Shown here: in pieces, positions 1 through 9,500 of the stretch | Position numbering within the stretch: position 1 is the stretch's first letter | How the letters are laid out: every line of letters begins with the position of its first letter | Source: Flavobacterium palustre | GTDB taxonomy: Bacteria; Bacteroidota; Bacteroidia; Flavobacteriales; Flavobacteriaceae | Length of the DNA: 64,000 nt | Assembly (NCBI RefSeq): GCF_014639535.1 | Contig: NZ_BMGA01000002.1 | Coordinates: 248,001 to 312,000 of the forward strand | Reading direction: 5' to 3' | Notes under the pieces: generated by a model | Database searches by the model: none | What the model was told of the DNA's origin: nothing | The model's input: the letters and a program-made list of their open reading frames with translations, nothing else | Program-made: the position numbers and the translations under genes

Positions 1-697
1 TATCCGCGGCAATTACATTCACACAGGCAATTACATAAGGTTTTTTTAAATTTTCCGAAGGCGTAAAATTTCTTCTGTAAATAGCCAAGGCATTATGCAA
101 TTGTGCCGGAGCAAAATGACTGGCAAAAGCATAAGGTAAGCCCAAAGACGCAGCCAAATAAGCACTTTCGGTACTTGATCCGAGAATCCAAATTGGGATA
201 TCTAAACCTTCTCCGGGAAAAGCCCTCACTCTCCCATTTTTGTTCCCTTCCGATAAATAACGTTGTAATTCTTCTACATTGGCAGGAAATTCCATAGCTG
301 CATGTTCGTCTCTTTTTAAAGCTGCAGCCGTAAACTGATCGGTTCCAGGGGCGCGTCCCAAACCTAAATCAATCCGATTAGGAAAAAGAGTTGCCAAAGT
401 ACCAAACTGTTCCGCCACAATCAAAGGAGCGTGATTAGGAAGCATAATCCCCCCAGAACCCACTCTTAATGTAGAAGTTCCCGCAGCAATATGTCCAATC
501 AATACCACTGTTGCTGTACTGGCAATGCCCTGCATATTGTGATGTTCGGCGAGCCAAAACCGCTCATAACCCCATTTTTCTGCATGTTGGGCTAATGACA
601 AACTATTTTTAAAAGTATCGGTTGCATTTCCTCCGTCTCTAACTATGGCTAAATCAAGAACGGATATTTTGATTTGGGAAAGTGTATTTACAGTCAT
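1..697 (-). CDS. LLM-class flavin-dependent oxidoreductase (3' end outside window)
   Basis: This is the N-terminal part (232 codons) of a luciferase-like monooxygenase; the rest lies beyond base 1. The reading frame from the ATG at 697 begins [17 protein letters not shown] and contains the family hallmarks [21 protein letters not shown] and [10 protein letters not shown]. These form the FMN-binding TIM barrel of the single-component, YhbW/MsnO8-like branch. Such enzymes use reduced flavin to oxidise or reduce small organic molecules; the substrate cannot be told from sequence. It is transcribed divergently from the flavin monooxygenase at 917. A flavobacterial-type -7 box (TACTTTTG, complement of 722-729) sits just upstream. 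Family assignment is firm, function open. Confidence 0.9.
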   Translation of the reverse strand, partial: MTVNTLSQIKISVLDLAIVRDGGNATDTFKNSLSLAQHAEKWGYERFWLAEHHNMQGIASTATVVLIGHIAAGTSTLRVGSGGIMLPNHAPLIVAEQFGTLATLFPNRIDLGLGRAPGTDQFTAAALKRDEHAAMEFPANVEELQRYLSEGNKNGRVRAFPGEGLDIPIWILGSSTESAYLAASLGLPYAFASHFAPAQLHNALAIYRRNFTPSENLKKPYVIACVNVIAAD

Positions 698-916
698 GAA
701 TAATCATCTTATTTGTATATACAAAAGTAAAGATTATAAACTGCTTTTAAGAAGATAAAAATACTAATAGAAAGTTAAATACTTATCTATTAGAAAACCT
801 AAAAGCAACAAAATAAGACCACTTCTATAATAGTATTTTTTGTCTTAAATTTGCACAGCTTTAAAAAGTGGTAAAATATTGAAAAATAGAAGTTTTTCAA
901 ATTAAATAATAAGGAA
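698..916. promoter_or_regulatory. Divergent intergenic region with two candidate -7 boxes
   Basis: The region separates the flavin oxidoreductase (reverse) from the monooxygenase (forward). TAAATTTG at 846-853 fits the flavobacterial -7 consensus TAnnTTTG for the forward gene, and TACTTTTG (complement of 722-729) fits it for the reverse gene. No convincing TTG -33 element is correctly spaced for either, so both are candidates only. Confidence 0.4.
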
Positions 917-2377
917 TTGAGAAAAATAAAAAACGAAGATACAAAATGGACTGTTTGTCCCGAATGTCGAGGACGTGGCAAAAAAAGCCAAAGAATCAGC
1001 AAGAAAGTCCGACTTCGTTACCAGGCAGCATTAGAACAATTTAAAAAAACAAACGCTGAAGGAACAGCTCCCCTTCCTCCTAAGAGTCACTTAATTCTCT
1101 GTACTCATTGTAACGGATCCGGATTGATTCCGGCTGTCTCTCCTCCTATTCCAGATAAAGAAAATTATCCGCATCTTGCTATCATTGGTGGTGGTATTGG
1201 TGGTGTGGCTCTGGCTGTTGCCTGTTTACACCGTGGAATTCCTTTTACACTTTATGAGCGTGATACTAATTTTGAAGCCCGTTCCCAGGGTTACGGATTG
1301 ACTTTGCAACAAGCCAGTAAAGCAATTGAAGGCTTGGGAATTCTTTTTTTAGATCAAGGCGTAATTTCAACAAGACATTTGGTTCATACCACAGAAGGAA
1401 AAGTCATTGGCGAATGGGGAATTAGAAAGTGGCTGCAATCAGAAACAAAAACAACTCCCAAACGAACCAACATACATATTGCACGACAATCGCTACGTTT
1501 AGCTTTATTGGAACAACTGCAAGGCAATGATGCCGTAAAATGGGGACATCAACTAATCGATTTTAAGAAATCCGAAGATGGAAGTATTAATTTGAGTTTT
1601 CAGGTAAATAATGAAATAACGCATTCCAAAGCCGATCTTGTTGTGGGAGCCGACGGTATTCGCAGTACGGTGCGCAGGTTGTTAATTGGTGAAGAAACTA
1701 CTCCTTTGCGCTATTTAGATTGTATTGTGATATTAGGAATTTGTCCTTTGAGTGCTATTGAAAACTTTGATAATGCTTTATTAGATTCCGCTACAGTATT
1801 TCAAACTGCTAATGGCAATGAGCGAATCTATATCATGCCTTATACTTCCGATTCGGTAATGTGGCAACTTAGTTTTCCAATGCCGGAAAATGAAGCTAAA
1901 GCTTTAAGCGCTTTGGGTTCTCAGGCGTTAAAAGAAGAAGCCTGTCGAAGAACCCAATGGCACGCTCCTATTCCTCAAATTGTAGCCGCAACACAAGAAA
2001 CCCAAATTTCCGGTTACCCTGTGTATGACAGGGAATTACTGGATTCCGAATTATTAAAGAAAAGCGGACAAGTAACATTAATTGGTGATGCTGCCCACCC
2101 CATGAGTCCATTTAAAGGGCAAGGAGCTAATCAGGCCTTGTTAGATGCGCTCTCACTAGCCCGTACCATCACAAAAGAATGCCGACCTCAATCACAATGG
2201 AGAAAAGCCGGAATTAGAAAAACTGTACTCAATGAATTTGAAACAGAAATGTTGGCTCGCAGTGCTGTCAAAGTAAAAGATTCAGCCGCAGCAGCTGAGT
2301 TTCTACATTCTGAAATTGTGCTTCATGAAGGCGATGAACCCAGAGGAAGGTGTTTGAAGAGAAAAGATGTTTATTAG
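917..2377 (+). CDS. FAD-dependent monooxygenase with N-terminal DnaJ-like zinc knuckles
   Basis: The 486-residue protein starts at a TTG codon preceded by AAGGA. Residues 14-21 (CPECRGRG) and 62-69 (CTHCNGSG) are a pair of CxxCxGxG knuckles like those of the DnaJ zinc domain. Between them is a basic, probably helical linker. From about residue 87 it is a class A aromatic-hydroxylase-type flavoprotein: the FAD Rossmann motif IGGGIGG at 90-96, GADG at 244-247, and the second FAD motif GDAAHPMSPFKGQGANQA from residue 390. The flavin domain is expected to hydroxylate or epoxidise an unknown substrate with NAD(P)H. The knuckles may serve binding or folding; their role is unknown. A TTG start is rarer than ATG, but no in-frame ATG precedes the knuckles. 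Confidence 0.88.
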   Translation: MRKIKNEDTKWTVCPECRGRGKKSQRISKKVRLRYQAALEQFKKTNAEGTAPLPPKSHLILCTHCNGSGLIPAVSPPIPDKENYPHLAIIGGGIGGVALAVACLHRGIPFTLYERDTNFEARSQGYGLTLQQASKAIEGLGILFLDQGVISTRHLVHTTEGKVIGEWGIRKWLQSETKTTPKRTNIHIARQSLRLALLEQLQGNDAVKWGHQLIDFKKSEDGSINLSFQVNNEITHSKADLVVGADGIRSTVRRLLIGEETTPLRYLDCIVILGICPLSAIENFDNALLDSATVFQTANGNERIYIMPYTSDSVMWQLSFPMPENEAKALSALGSQALKEEACRRTQWHAPIPQIVAATQETQISGYPVYDRELLDSELLKKSGQVTLIGDAAHPMSPFKGQGANQALLDALSLARTITKECRPQSQWRKAGIRKTVLNEFETEMLARSAVKVKDSAAAAEFLHSEIVLHEGDEPRGRCLKRKDVY

Positions 2378-2445
2378 GTTTTATAAAAGCAAACTTTTAA
2401 CTTTTAGAAATTTTATTATTTAATTTTCATCAACAGAAATCGCTG

Positions 2446-2523
2446 TCCCATTTAGCCATTTCGTAAATGGGATAGATTTCCTGAAAATGGTTTTTCAATA
2501 AGACTTTGAAGTAGTGAAGTCTT
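2446..2523. terminator. Two hairpins between convergent genes
   Basis: A 9-bp perfect stem (2446-2454 with 2464-2472, TCCCATTTA/TAAATGGGA) lies about 70 bases after the monooxygenase stop. A 7-bp stem follows (2500-2506 with 2517-2523), leading into a T-rich stretch. The flanking genes converge, so one or both may end transcription. Neither has a classic long U-tract directly after it. Confidence 0.4.
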
Positions 2524-2546
2524 TTATTTTCCATTTTACTTTCAAT

Positions 2547-3575
2547 TTAATTTTCCAAAAATTCTTCTTCTACCATAGCATTATTTAAAAATACTCCTGT
2601 ATTATTTCCTGTTGATACAGCATATGGTACAGAGCGAAGAGGATTAGTGCTGTCTCCACAAGCGAAGACGTTATCCACTGTTGTTTTCTGAAATGCATCT
2701 ACTTTGATAAGCCCTTGATCTGTTAATTCACAGCCCAATAATTCGGGGATTTTACAGTGTTGTTCAAAAGGAGGTCTTGAATAAATAGTTTGCAATTGAA
2801 AAGTGGAATTGTCTGCAAAAATTATTTCTTCCATTACACCTTCTTTGTGTTTTAATGAGGAAATTTCCTTTTCAACTATTGCAATATTGTGTCTTTTGAT
2901 TTCATCGGTTTGCTCCTGTGTCAATTGAGATTTTCCATTGGTAAATAGGGTTAAATCCTTTGTCCAGTTACTAATGAGTCGAGCAAAATGAAATGCACCA
3001 TATCCATTTGCTATAATCCCTGTTTTTTCGTTCTTTACTTCATATCCGTGGCAATAGGGACAATGAAGAACTGAAATTCCCCAACATTCCGAAAATCCCT
3101 TAATATTTGGCATAATGTCTTTTAAGCCTGTTGCAAAAATGAGTTTTTTAGCTGAAAACACTTTTCCTGACTGAGTTGAAATCTCAAAGCCTTTATCGGT
3201 TTTTATTCCACTAACGGCAAAGTCAGTTAAAAATTTTACCGTGTCGTATTTCAACACTTGCTTTTTTGCTTTTTCTGCAATAACAGCTGGTTTTTCCCCG
3301 TCTTGTGTAATGAAGTTATGCGAATGGGGTGTTTGCCGGTTACAAGGCAAACCGCTGTCAATAATTAGAACATTTCTTAATGATCGTCCCAAAGCCATTG
3401 CTGCCGAAAGTCCTGCGTAGCTTCCGCCAACTATGATTACGTCAAAATTTTTGTTATCTGTCATTTCGTTAAAATTTGAAAAGGTTATTAATGGAAAAGG
3501 TAAAGCTAAAACTGATAAAGCAAGTCCCCCTTGTTTTATCAGTTCTCGTCTTGATATTTTTTTCACTTCAGTCAT
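2547..3575 (-). CDS. Thioredoxin-reductase-like FAD/NAD(P) oxidoreductase with twin-arginine-like leader
   Basis: I start the protein at the ATG at 3575 (342 aa). A longer frame reaches ATG 3620, but that extension lies inside the upstream hydrolase gene. The N-terminus MTEVKKISRRELIKQGG followed by a hydrophobic stretch resembles a Tat signal (RR at 9-10). The flavin core follows: GGSYAG at 50-55 for FAD, ATGLKD near 148, CPYC at 172-175, and a C-terminal ACGDSTNP FAD motif. The domain order and CPYCHGYE match the thioredoxin-reductase-like family, whose redox partners vary. It is the last gene of the TetR/RND operon, five bases after the hydrolase stop. Export is inferred; the flavoprotein may instead be cytoplasmic from the internal ATG at the sequence MTDNKNFDV. 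Confidence 0.85.
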   Translation of the reverse strand: MTEVKKISRRELIKQGGLALSVLALPFPLITFSNFNEMTDNKNFDVIIVGGSYAGLSAAMALGRSLRNVLIIDSGLPCNRQTPHSHNFITQDGEKPAVIAEKAKKQVLKYDTVKFLTDFAVSGIKTDKGFEISTQSGKVFSAKKLIFATGLKDIMPNIKGFSECWGISVLHCPYCHGYEVKNEKTGIIANGYGAFHFARLISNWTKDLTLFTNGKSQLTQEQTDEIKRHNIAIVEKEISSLKHKEGVMEEIIFADNSTFQLQTIYSRPPFEQHCKIPELLGCELTDQGLIKVDAFQKTTVDNVFACGDSTNPLRSVPYAVSTGNNTGVFLNNAMVEEEFLEN

Positions 3576-3580
3576 TTGTT

Positions 3581-4549
3581 TTATAGATGTGTGCCGTTTT
3601 TTAAAGTAGTAAGGCTCCATGCCGCGATCCGTTCCGCGATCGCCTCGGGTGCCTCGATGTGAAGGAAGTGGCCAGTGTCTGGGACGACCTCCATCGTATG
3701 CTGGGCGGCAAAACGATGTCGGTCGTCAACCTGTGCAGGGAGGATGCAGCCGTCGTTGGCACCGTAAAGCTGCAACAAGGGCACTTTGATTGGCTTAGAC
3801 ATGCGTCGCGTTGCCCCAAGCATGCCAGGTCGCAACATCGCACGGTAGTACTTTAGAGGAGCAGGCATGCTCGCCCGCAGGTGCTCATGTAGCTCCGCCT
3901 TGAGAGCAGGATCGAGCGAGAAGCCGGGCGACCATTGACGCCAAAGGTTGTCAATGAGGGAAAGATCGCGAGCGGTGGCTACCCAGCCGCTTCCAGGAAA
4001 TTGAAAAAGCCCCATGTACCAGCTCCGGCGTAACTGAGGTAGGTGCGTTAGTCGGCTCATGAACGTGAGTGGGTGAGGGATTGTGAGCGCGACCGCGCGT
4101 ACAATCTTCTCCGGTGCTGTGACACAGACATCGTATGTGATTAGGGCTCCCCAGTCGTGGCCAATCAACTCGACAGGCCGTCCCGGAGACCAACGGTCGA
4201 TTAGCGCGAGTACGTCGCTGGTGAGGGATACAAAGTCGAACGGCCCAGCAATCGGGGACGGCGAGTAACCGCGAAGCCAAGGTGCGACGACGTAACGTCC
4301 GCGGCGGCCGAGCTCCGCTAGGAAGAGCCTCGCGGTCGGCGGATGGTCTGGGAAGCCGTGCAAGAAGATAGTTGGTTGACCATTGGGATCACCACCTTGC
4401 AGCGCATGAAAGGTGCCGTGAGGCAGGTCGAAGGTGACGTGTTCGAACTCCATGTGTGCAAGAGTCGTTGTACGAGAGACAGTGTCTTTGGTTTTTGAAA
4501 TGGACTCACCTTGTTCTGATTCGTTACGAATTTTCTCCATTGTATTCAT
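3581..4549 (-). CDS. Epoxide-hydrolase-like alpha/beta hydrolase, GC-rich and apparently transferred
   Basis: The protein has 322 residues with the oxyanion-hole motif HGFPD at 64-68, the nucleophile elbow GHDWG at 130-134 (Asp132) and a C-terminal catalytic His294 in DTGHFLH. An Asp nucleophile followed by Trp is typical of epoxide hydrolases and haloalkane dehalogenases; the substrate is unknown. Base composition is very unlike its neighbours: 4141-4200 has 38 G/C of 60, while 4681-4740 in the next gene has 18 of 60. The GC-rich block spans roughly 3615-4475. The first 25 or so codons and the last few are AT-rich local sequence, and Met33 (4453) is probably the original start. It lies 12 bases after the SDR and 5 before the flavoprotein. 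Confidence 0.88.
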   Translation of the reverse strand: MNTMEKIRNESEQGESISKTKDTVSRTTTLAHMEFEHVTFDLPHGTFHALQGGDPNGQPTIFLHGFPDHPPTARLFLAELGRRGRYVVAPWLRGYSPSPIAGPFDFVSLTSDVLALIDRWSPGRPVELIGHDWGALITYDVCVTAPEKIVRAVALTIPHPLTFMSRLTHLPQLRRSWYMGLFQFPGSGWVATARDLSLIDNLWRQWSPGFSLDPALKAELHEHLRASMPAPLKYYRAMLRPGMLGATRRMSKPIKVPLLQLYGANDGCILPAQVDDRHRFAAQHTMEVVPDTGHFLHIEAPEAIAERIAAWSLTTLKNGTHL

Positions 4550-4561
4550 ATTTAAGATGAT

Positions 4562-5365
4562 TTATTTTGCTGTTTTTACACTTTTATATATTGCTCCTTC
4601 AAACTGTGTATAGACGTAATTATTAAGGAATAGTACTATTCCCGCCATTTTCCCTACAATGTTTCGGAACTTTGGTTTTTTAGCATTAATCACTTTAATA
4701 ATTTTGTTCACTATTATAGAAGGCTCATCTCCATTTGCCAAACCATTTTTGATATACTTATTCACTTGCTCTTTATAGTTCTTGTATTCTGGTATATTTC
4801 CATCAACAGAAATCATATTTGTGCCAATATTTGTTTTTGCCCACATAGGCTGTACCATACTAACATTGATATTAAATTGGCTTACCTCAAAACGCAATGA
4901 TTTAAAGAATCCTTCTAAAGCATGTTTGGATGCAGCATATATTGGGTGCATAGGCAAAGATAAAAGCCCCATCATTGAGCTAACTGTAATAATCTGGCCA
5001 AACTTTTGTTTTCTGAAATAAGGCAATATTGCTTTTGTTACATTTACAGTTCCCCAAAAGTTAGTTTCAAATTGAAGTCTCCCTTCTTCTGTTGATGTTT
5101 CCTCTGCTAATCCAATGAGCATATAACCCGCATTATTAACCAAAACATCTAATTGATCTACGGTTTCAAAAAGTTGCTTTGTAAATTCTTTAATTGAATT
5201 CTCATTAGAAATATCCAAAGCCAATACTTTAAAGGGAACAGTGGCTTGCAGTTTATCTGGATTACGACTTGTACCAATTACATTATGACCTTGTTGATGT
5301 AAATTCTCTGCTAGCAGTAAGCCAAAGCCTGATGATGCTCCTGTTATTAAAATTGTTTTTTTCAT
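4562..5365 (-). CDS. SDR-family oxidoreductase (paralogue of the SDR at 19434-20231)
   Basis: This 267-residue classical short-chain dehydrogenase has the NAD(P) motif TGASSGFG at 8-15, NNAG at 77-80, a Ser near 129-130 and the catalytic Tyr143-x3-Lys147 in YAASK. It should interconvert a carbonyl and an alcohol; the substrate is unknown. It aligns without gaps over residues 1-150 with the SDR at 19434-20231, with 93 of 150 positions identical, so the two are paralogues in one neighbourhood. Here it follows the RND pump gene by about 50 bases and is probably expressed with it. Cytoplasmic, with no signal peptide. Confidence 0.9.
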   Translation of the reverse strand: MKKTILITGASSGFGLLLAENLHQQGHNVIGTSRNPDKLQATVPFKVLALDISNENSIKEFTKQLFETVDQLDVLVNNAGYMLIGLAEETSTEEGRLQFETNFWGTVNVTKAILPYFRKQKFGQIITVSSMMGLLSLPMHPIYAASKHALEGFFKSLRFEVSQFNINVSMVQPMWAKTNIGTNMISVDGNIPEYKNYKEQVNKYIKNGLANGDEPSIIVNKIIKVINAKKPKFRNIVGKMAGIVLFLNNYVYTQFEGAIYKSVKTAK

Positions 5366-5414
5366 TTTTTAACTTATTTTTTATTGTTTATAATCTTAAT
5401 TATTATTGTAATTA

Positions 5415-8400
5415 TTATTTTTCAATACTTGGAGGTATCAGTTTATACATTACAGGTGTAACAATTCTTGATAAAATTGTTGAACTGATTAAGCCTCCAA
5501 TTAATACTAAAGCTAAAGGTGATATTTGCGGATTAGGATTCATTGCAAGTGGTATTAAACCACCAATGGCTGTTAGTGATGTTAGAACAACTGGTAAAAA
5601 ACGTATTTCTCCTGCTTTTTCAATAGCCTCTCCTAAGGGTACACCATCCATTCGTAACTGATTAGTGAAATCAACCAACAAAATGGAATTTTTTACTTCA
5701 ATACCTGCCAATCCAATAAATCCAATAATTGCAATAAAGGACATAGGATTTCCAGACAACCATAACATGATTACACCTCCAATAACCCCAAGTGGAATTA
5801 CAGAGAGTACAATTAAAATTCCTTTGAATGTCTTGAATTGTAAAATAAGAACCGCAATAAATAAGAAAACGGTTAGAATGATTACAGTAATAAAGTTTCC
5901 TCCAAAAGCATCTCCTTCACTTTCTGCTTCTCCAGATAATTTATAATAATATCCTTTTGGCATTTTTAGATTATCCAATTTTGGAACGATGTCTTTTAAC
6001 ACATCATTCGCTAAAATACCATCTTTAGTAGAAGCAGTAATTTTTATAAATCGGTTTTTGTCAAAGTGATTAATGTTGTTTGGTGAAGTAACAAATTCAA
6101 TATTAGCTATTTGTTTTAGCGGAATAGGAGTTCCAACTGCATTATTTACATATAAATTGGTTAAAACATTTAATGTTGCTTTGTCGCCTTTAGGAGTATT
6201 CACTACAATTTCAAAGTCATCACCATCATCATCTGTATATGTTCCTATAGATATACCAGCCACGGCTAATCGAATTGTTTTATCAATGTCTGAAGTAAAA
6301 ACACCGAGAGTTCTTGCTTTTTCTCGATTGATATTAACTTTAATATCTGTTTTTAATGTATTCAAATCATTATTTACATAGATTGTACCTGAGTTAGATT
6401 TTACAATTTTTTCAACATCAAATGATAATTTTCTCAAGGTGTCCAAATTATCCCCAAAGACTCTAACTGATATTGGAGCTTCAATAGGTGGTCCTTGTTC
6501 AAAATCTTTGATTTCTACTTTTGCTAATGGAAAATTTTTGAATTGTTTACGAAGTTTCTCTATGAGTTCAATTTTACTTTTTGGTTTTGCATCATCCTCT
6601 AATTGAACAAAAAGTTGAGCAAAATCATTTTTCTCCTCTTGTTGTGGCACATTATAATAAATTTGAGGATTGCCTTTTCCAATATTTGAAGTGAAGTATT
6701 TTATTTCCTCATATTTAACAATATCACTTTCAACTAACTTAGTTATCCTTTTACTTTCTTCCAAACTAGTTTGCAACGGCATTCTTATATTGACCAAAAA
6801 AATTGGTTTTTCAGACGAAGGGAATAGTTTAAAACCTATTACAGGGAAAAGTGATACCGAACCAACAAATAATACTACCGTAATAATTAAAGTTAACATT
6901 GGTTTTTCCAAAGCTTTATGCATTAATCGAGTGTAGGTTCTGTTAATAAATTTTTGTAAATATTGAAGAAAAATGTTTCCTTCGCCATTATGATGCTCTT
7001 TTAAAATTCTGCTGGATAAAAACGGAACTAAAGTCAAAGAAACCAGCATAGAGGCAAGAATAGTAGATATTACTGCCATAGGTAAGCCACGAATGAATTC
7101 GCCCGGACCTGCAGGTAAAAACAGTAAAGGCAAAAATGAGATTACCAATGTTGCGGTACAGCCAATAACAGCTAATGTAATTTGTTTTGTTGCTTTTATG
7201 GCAGCTTCTCTTTTAGTGTGTCCTTCTCTGAGCCATCGTTCAATATTTTCAACCACAACAATACTGTCATCTACTAAAAGCCCTAACGAAACAACAAGCC
7301 CAACAATACTTAACTGATTTAAAGAAAACCCAAAAGCATTTAGACCAATTAACCCCAATGCTAATGATAAAGGAATAGCAATCATTACAACAATGGATGC
7401 ACGAGTTCCTAGAGGTAAAAGCGTAATTAACACTAAACCTAATGCAATGATAAAATCTATACCTAATCCAGAAAGGCGTAAGGCAACATTGTTAGCCTGA
7501 TCAAAGTTTTTGACTAAGGCTACATTCTTGGGTAATATTTTTTCAAACTCAGCAATAATTGGCAATGATTTCTTCTGCGTACTGCTAATATTAGCTCCTA
7601 CTTTTTGAGCGGCAGAAACTAGTACACATCGTTGTCCATTTAGTCTTGTAATATGCTTTTCTTCTTCTAATTTATAATCAACTTTTGCAACTTCCTTTAG
7701 CGTAATAATTTTACCGTTACCGTTGTAAACTACAGTGTTTTCAATATCTTCAATATCTTTAAACTTTCCGCTGGTTTTCACGTTGAATGTCTTATTTCCG
7801 GCTTCTAAACTTCCTCCAGGAATGTTAAGAGCTTCGCTTTGCAAACTTCCAATAACAACGTTTAACGGAATTTTTAACTCAGCTATTTTATCCAGTTTTA
7901 AATCAATTCTGATAGTCTCTTCTGGTGCTCCCGATACTTTAACTTTTTTTAGTTCCTTTACTTTCTCTAACTTTTCTTTTAAATCATCCCCTAAGTCCTT
8001 TAAGTCTTTATATGATGCGTTCTCTGAAATTAAAGCAACTTGGAAAATATTTACATCCGAAGGATCTACTTTTCGAATATCAATTTTGTGAATATCCTGC
8101 GGTAATTCACTTCTTAAATTGTTTACTTCTCTAATTACTTCCTGATATTTATTGTCAACATCTTCGCCATATTTAAAATCTACCTGAATGATGGCCAAAC
8201 CATCTTCAATAGAAGTTACAATTTTGTCAACATTATCTAACTCATATAATTTATTTTCAATTGGTTTTACAACTAATTCCTCCATGTCTTTTGGGCTGGT
8301 TCCGGGATAAACAACTACTACCGGATAAGATGGAGGATTAATTTGAGGGTCTTCAGCTCTTGGCATTGTGAATAAAGTAACAAAACCCACAACTGCTACC

Positions 8401-8459
8401 ATGATGAATACTACTAAAGTAAACTGGTAATTTTTGACTGTAAAATTGGTAAGGTTCAT
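5415..8459 (-). CDS. RND efflux pump, inner-membrane permease (HAE/AcrB-type)
   Basis: At 1014 residues this is a complete RND permease. There is a transmembrane helix near 12-32, a large periplasmic loop, a helix bundle near 330-480 with the proton-relay pair in SLGLLVDDSIVVVEN, a second periplasmic loop, and a second bundle at the C-terminus. It uses the proton gradient to export drugs, solvents or other small hydrophobic molecules through the adaptor and TolC-like channel encoded immediately upstream. Sequence details point to the multidrug rather than the heavy-metal branch. The adaptor stop lies one base before this start, so translation is probably coupled. Control is likely by the TetR repressor at 10889-11506. 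Confidence 0.95.
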   Translation of the reverse strand: MNLTNFTVKNYQFTLVVFIMVAVVGFVTLFTMPRAEDPQINPPSYPVVVVYPGTSPKDMEELVVKPIENKLYELDNVDKIVTSIEDGLAIIQVDFKYGEDVDNKYQEVIREVNNLRSELPQDIHKIDIRKVDPSDVNIFQVALISENASYKDLKDLGDDLKEKLEKVKELKKVKVSGAPEETIRIDLKLDKIAELKIPLNVVIGSLQSEALNIPGGSLEAGNKTFNVKTSGKFKDIEDIENTVVYNGNGKIITLKEVAKVDYKLEEEKHITRLNGQRCVLVSAAQKVGANISSTQKKSLPIIAEFEKILPKNVALVKNFDQANNVALRLSGLGIDFIIALGLVLITLLPLGTRASIVVMIAIPLSLALGLIGLNAFGFSLNQLSIVGLVVSLGLLVDDSIVVVENIERWLREGHTKREAAIKATKQITLAVIGCTATLVISFLPLLFLPAGPGEFIRGLPMAVISTILASMLVSLTLVPFLSSRILKEHHNGEGNIFLQYLQKFINRTYTRLMHKALEKPMLTLIITVVLFVGSVSLFPVIGFKLFPSSEKPIFLVNIRMPLQTSLEESKRITKLVESDIVKYEEIKYFTSNIGKGNPQIYYNVPQQEEKNDFAQLFVQLEDDAKPKSKIELIEKLRKQFKNFPLAKVEIKDFEQGPPIEAPISVRVFGDNLDTLRKLSFDVEKIVKSNSGTIYVNNDLNTLKTDIKVNINREKARTLGVFTSDIDKTIRLAVAGISIGTYTDDDGDDFEIVVNTPKGDKATLNVLTNLYVNNAVGTPIPLKQIANIEFVTSPNNINHFDKNRFIKITASTKDGILANDVLKDIVPKLDNLKMPKGYYYKLSGEAESEGDAFGGNFITVIILTVFLFIAVLILQFKTFKGILIVLSVIPLGVIGGVIMLWLSGNPMSFIAIIGFIGLAGIEVKNSILLVDFTNQLRMDGVPLGEAIEKAGEIRFLPVVLTSLTAIGGLIPLAMNPNPQISPLALVLIGGLISSTILSRIVTPVMYKLIPPSIEK

Positions 8460-8460
8460 G

Positions 8461-9489
8461 TTATTTTATGATTTTGATTTTTGATTTTTCATTCAGGAAC
8501 GGAGAATTACCAATAACAACACTTGAAGCATTCTCTAATCCGTTGGCAACAATTACTTCTTTGTCATTAAAACTTTCAATTTTAATTGGGATTTTCTTCA
8601 CCGTAGTATTTGATGTTGGAATAAATACGAAAGCATTTTTTCCATTAGCCTCTATAACGGCATCGTATGGAATAGCATTACTATTTTTATTGCCGGCAAC
8701 ATTTATAATTACTTTGGCAAACATTCCTACGGCTAAATCTTTAGTAGCATTTTGAATTTTTATTTCAATTTGAAAAGTACCCGAATTGCTGTCTACCGCT
8801 TTACTTTTTTGAGATACAATACCAGAGTAGGATTTACCATTAACTTCAATTTTACAGGAATTATTTTCATTAATAGTAACCCAATCACTATCAGAAACTC
8901 CGATTTTTACAATCCAATTTTTTTGATTGTTATTTTCGTTAATAGTAAGGACAGGGGAACCTCCTTGTATAATTTCGCCTTCATTTGCTGTTTTTTCTGT
9001 TACAAATCCGGATGAAGTAGCATAGATATAAGCATACTTTTTATTGAATTTGGCTTGTTCAAATGATTTTTCTGCAATTTCAAGCAATGTCTTTGTATTT
9101 TGCAATTGCTCTAATGTAGCTACACTGTCTTTATGCAAGCTGTAAATTCTATTATAATCTCTTTTGCTTTTTTCATAGCCCAATTTAGCTTGTGTAACCT
9201 GAGCTTCGATTTCAGTTAGTTTTAATGTTGCCAATAATTGGCCTTTACTAAAAGATTGTCCTTCTTTTACATATATTCTGTCAATTACACCACCTACTTT
9301 GAAAGCAAGTTTAGTCTCATTCTCAGTAGTTATTAAACCGGTTGATATAATACTGCTGCTGTTATTTACATTCCTTAGATCAAACGTTTTAACAGGGATG
9401 ACTTCTGTGTTTTCTGCTTTATCTTTTGCCTTATTGCAAGACATTACACTGATAATTGTGAAAAGAATTAAAATTTTATTTATTTTCAT
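8461..9489 (-). CDS. RND efflux periplasmic adaptor lipoprotein
   Basis: The 342-residue protein has a lipoprotein signal ending MSC (acylated Cys18). It then has the barrel-sandwich, alpha-hairpin and beta-barrel order of membrane fusion proteins: biotinyl-lipoyl half motifs around LAFKVGGVIDRIYVKEGQ and ATSSGFVTEKTANEGE flank the coiled hairpin. It bridges the RND permease and the TolC-like channel in the periplasm. It sits between the two partner genes with gaps of 1 and 11 bases, which supports a tripartite pump operon. Confidence 0.93.
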   Translation of the reverse strand: MKINKILILFTIISVMSCNKAKDKAENTEVIPVKTFDLRNVNNSSSIISTGLITTENETKLAFKVGGVIDRIYVKEGQSFSKGQLLATLKLTEIEAQVTQAKLGYEKSKRDYNRIYSLHKDSVATLEQLQNTKTLLEIAEKSFEQAKFNKKYAYIYATSSGFVTEKTANEGEIIQGGSPVLTINENNNQKNWIVKIGVSDSDWVTINENNSCKIEVNGKSYSGIVSQKSKAVDSNSGTFQIEIKIQNATKDLAVGMFAKVIINVAGNKNSNAIPYDAVIEANGKNAFVFIPTSNTTVKKIPIKIESFNDKEVIVANGLENASSVVIGNSPFLNEKSKIKIIK

Positions 9490-9500
9490 TTTAGTAATTT

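Noticed and set aside
799..1002. 67-aa reverse ORF upstream of the flavin monooxygenase
   Set aside because: Hydrophobic low-complexity frame crossing the promoter and zinc-knuckle codons; no support.
3576..3620. Longer start for the thioredoxin-reductase-like gene at 3620
   Set aside because: The extra 15 residues lie inside the hydrolase gene, partly in GC-rich sequence, and would hide the RR leader.
3601..4509. Several 60-110-codon ORFs inside the GC-rich hydrolase gene
   Set aside because: High G+C removes stop codons in other frames; only the long frame has hydrolase motifs.
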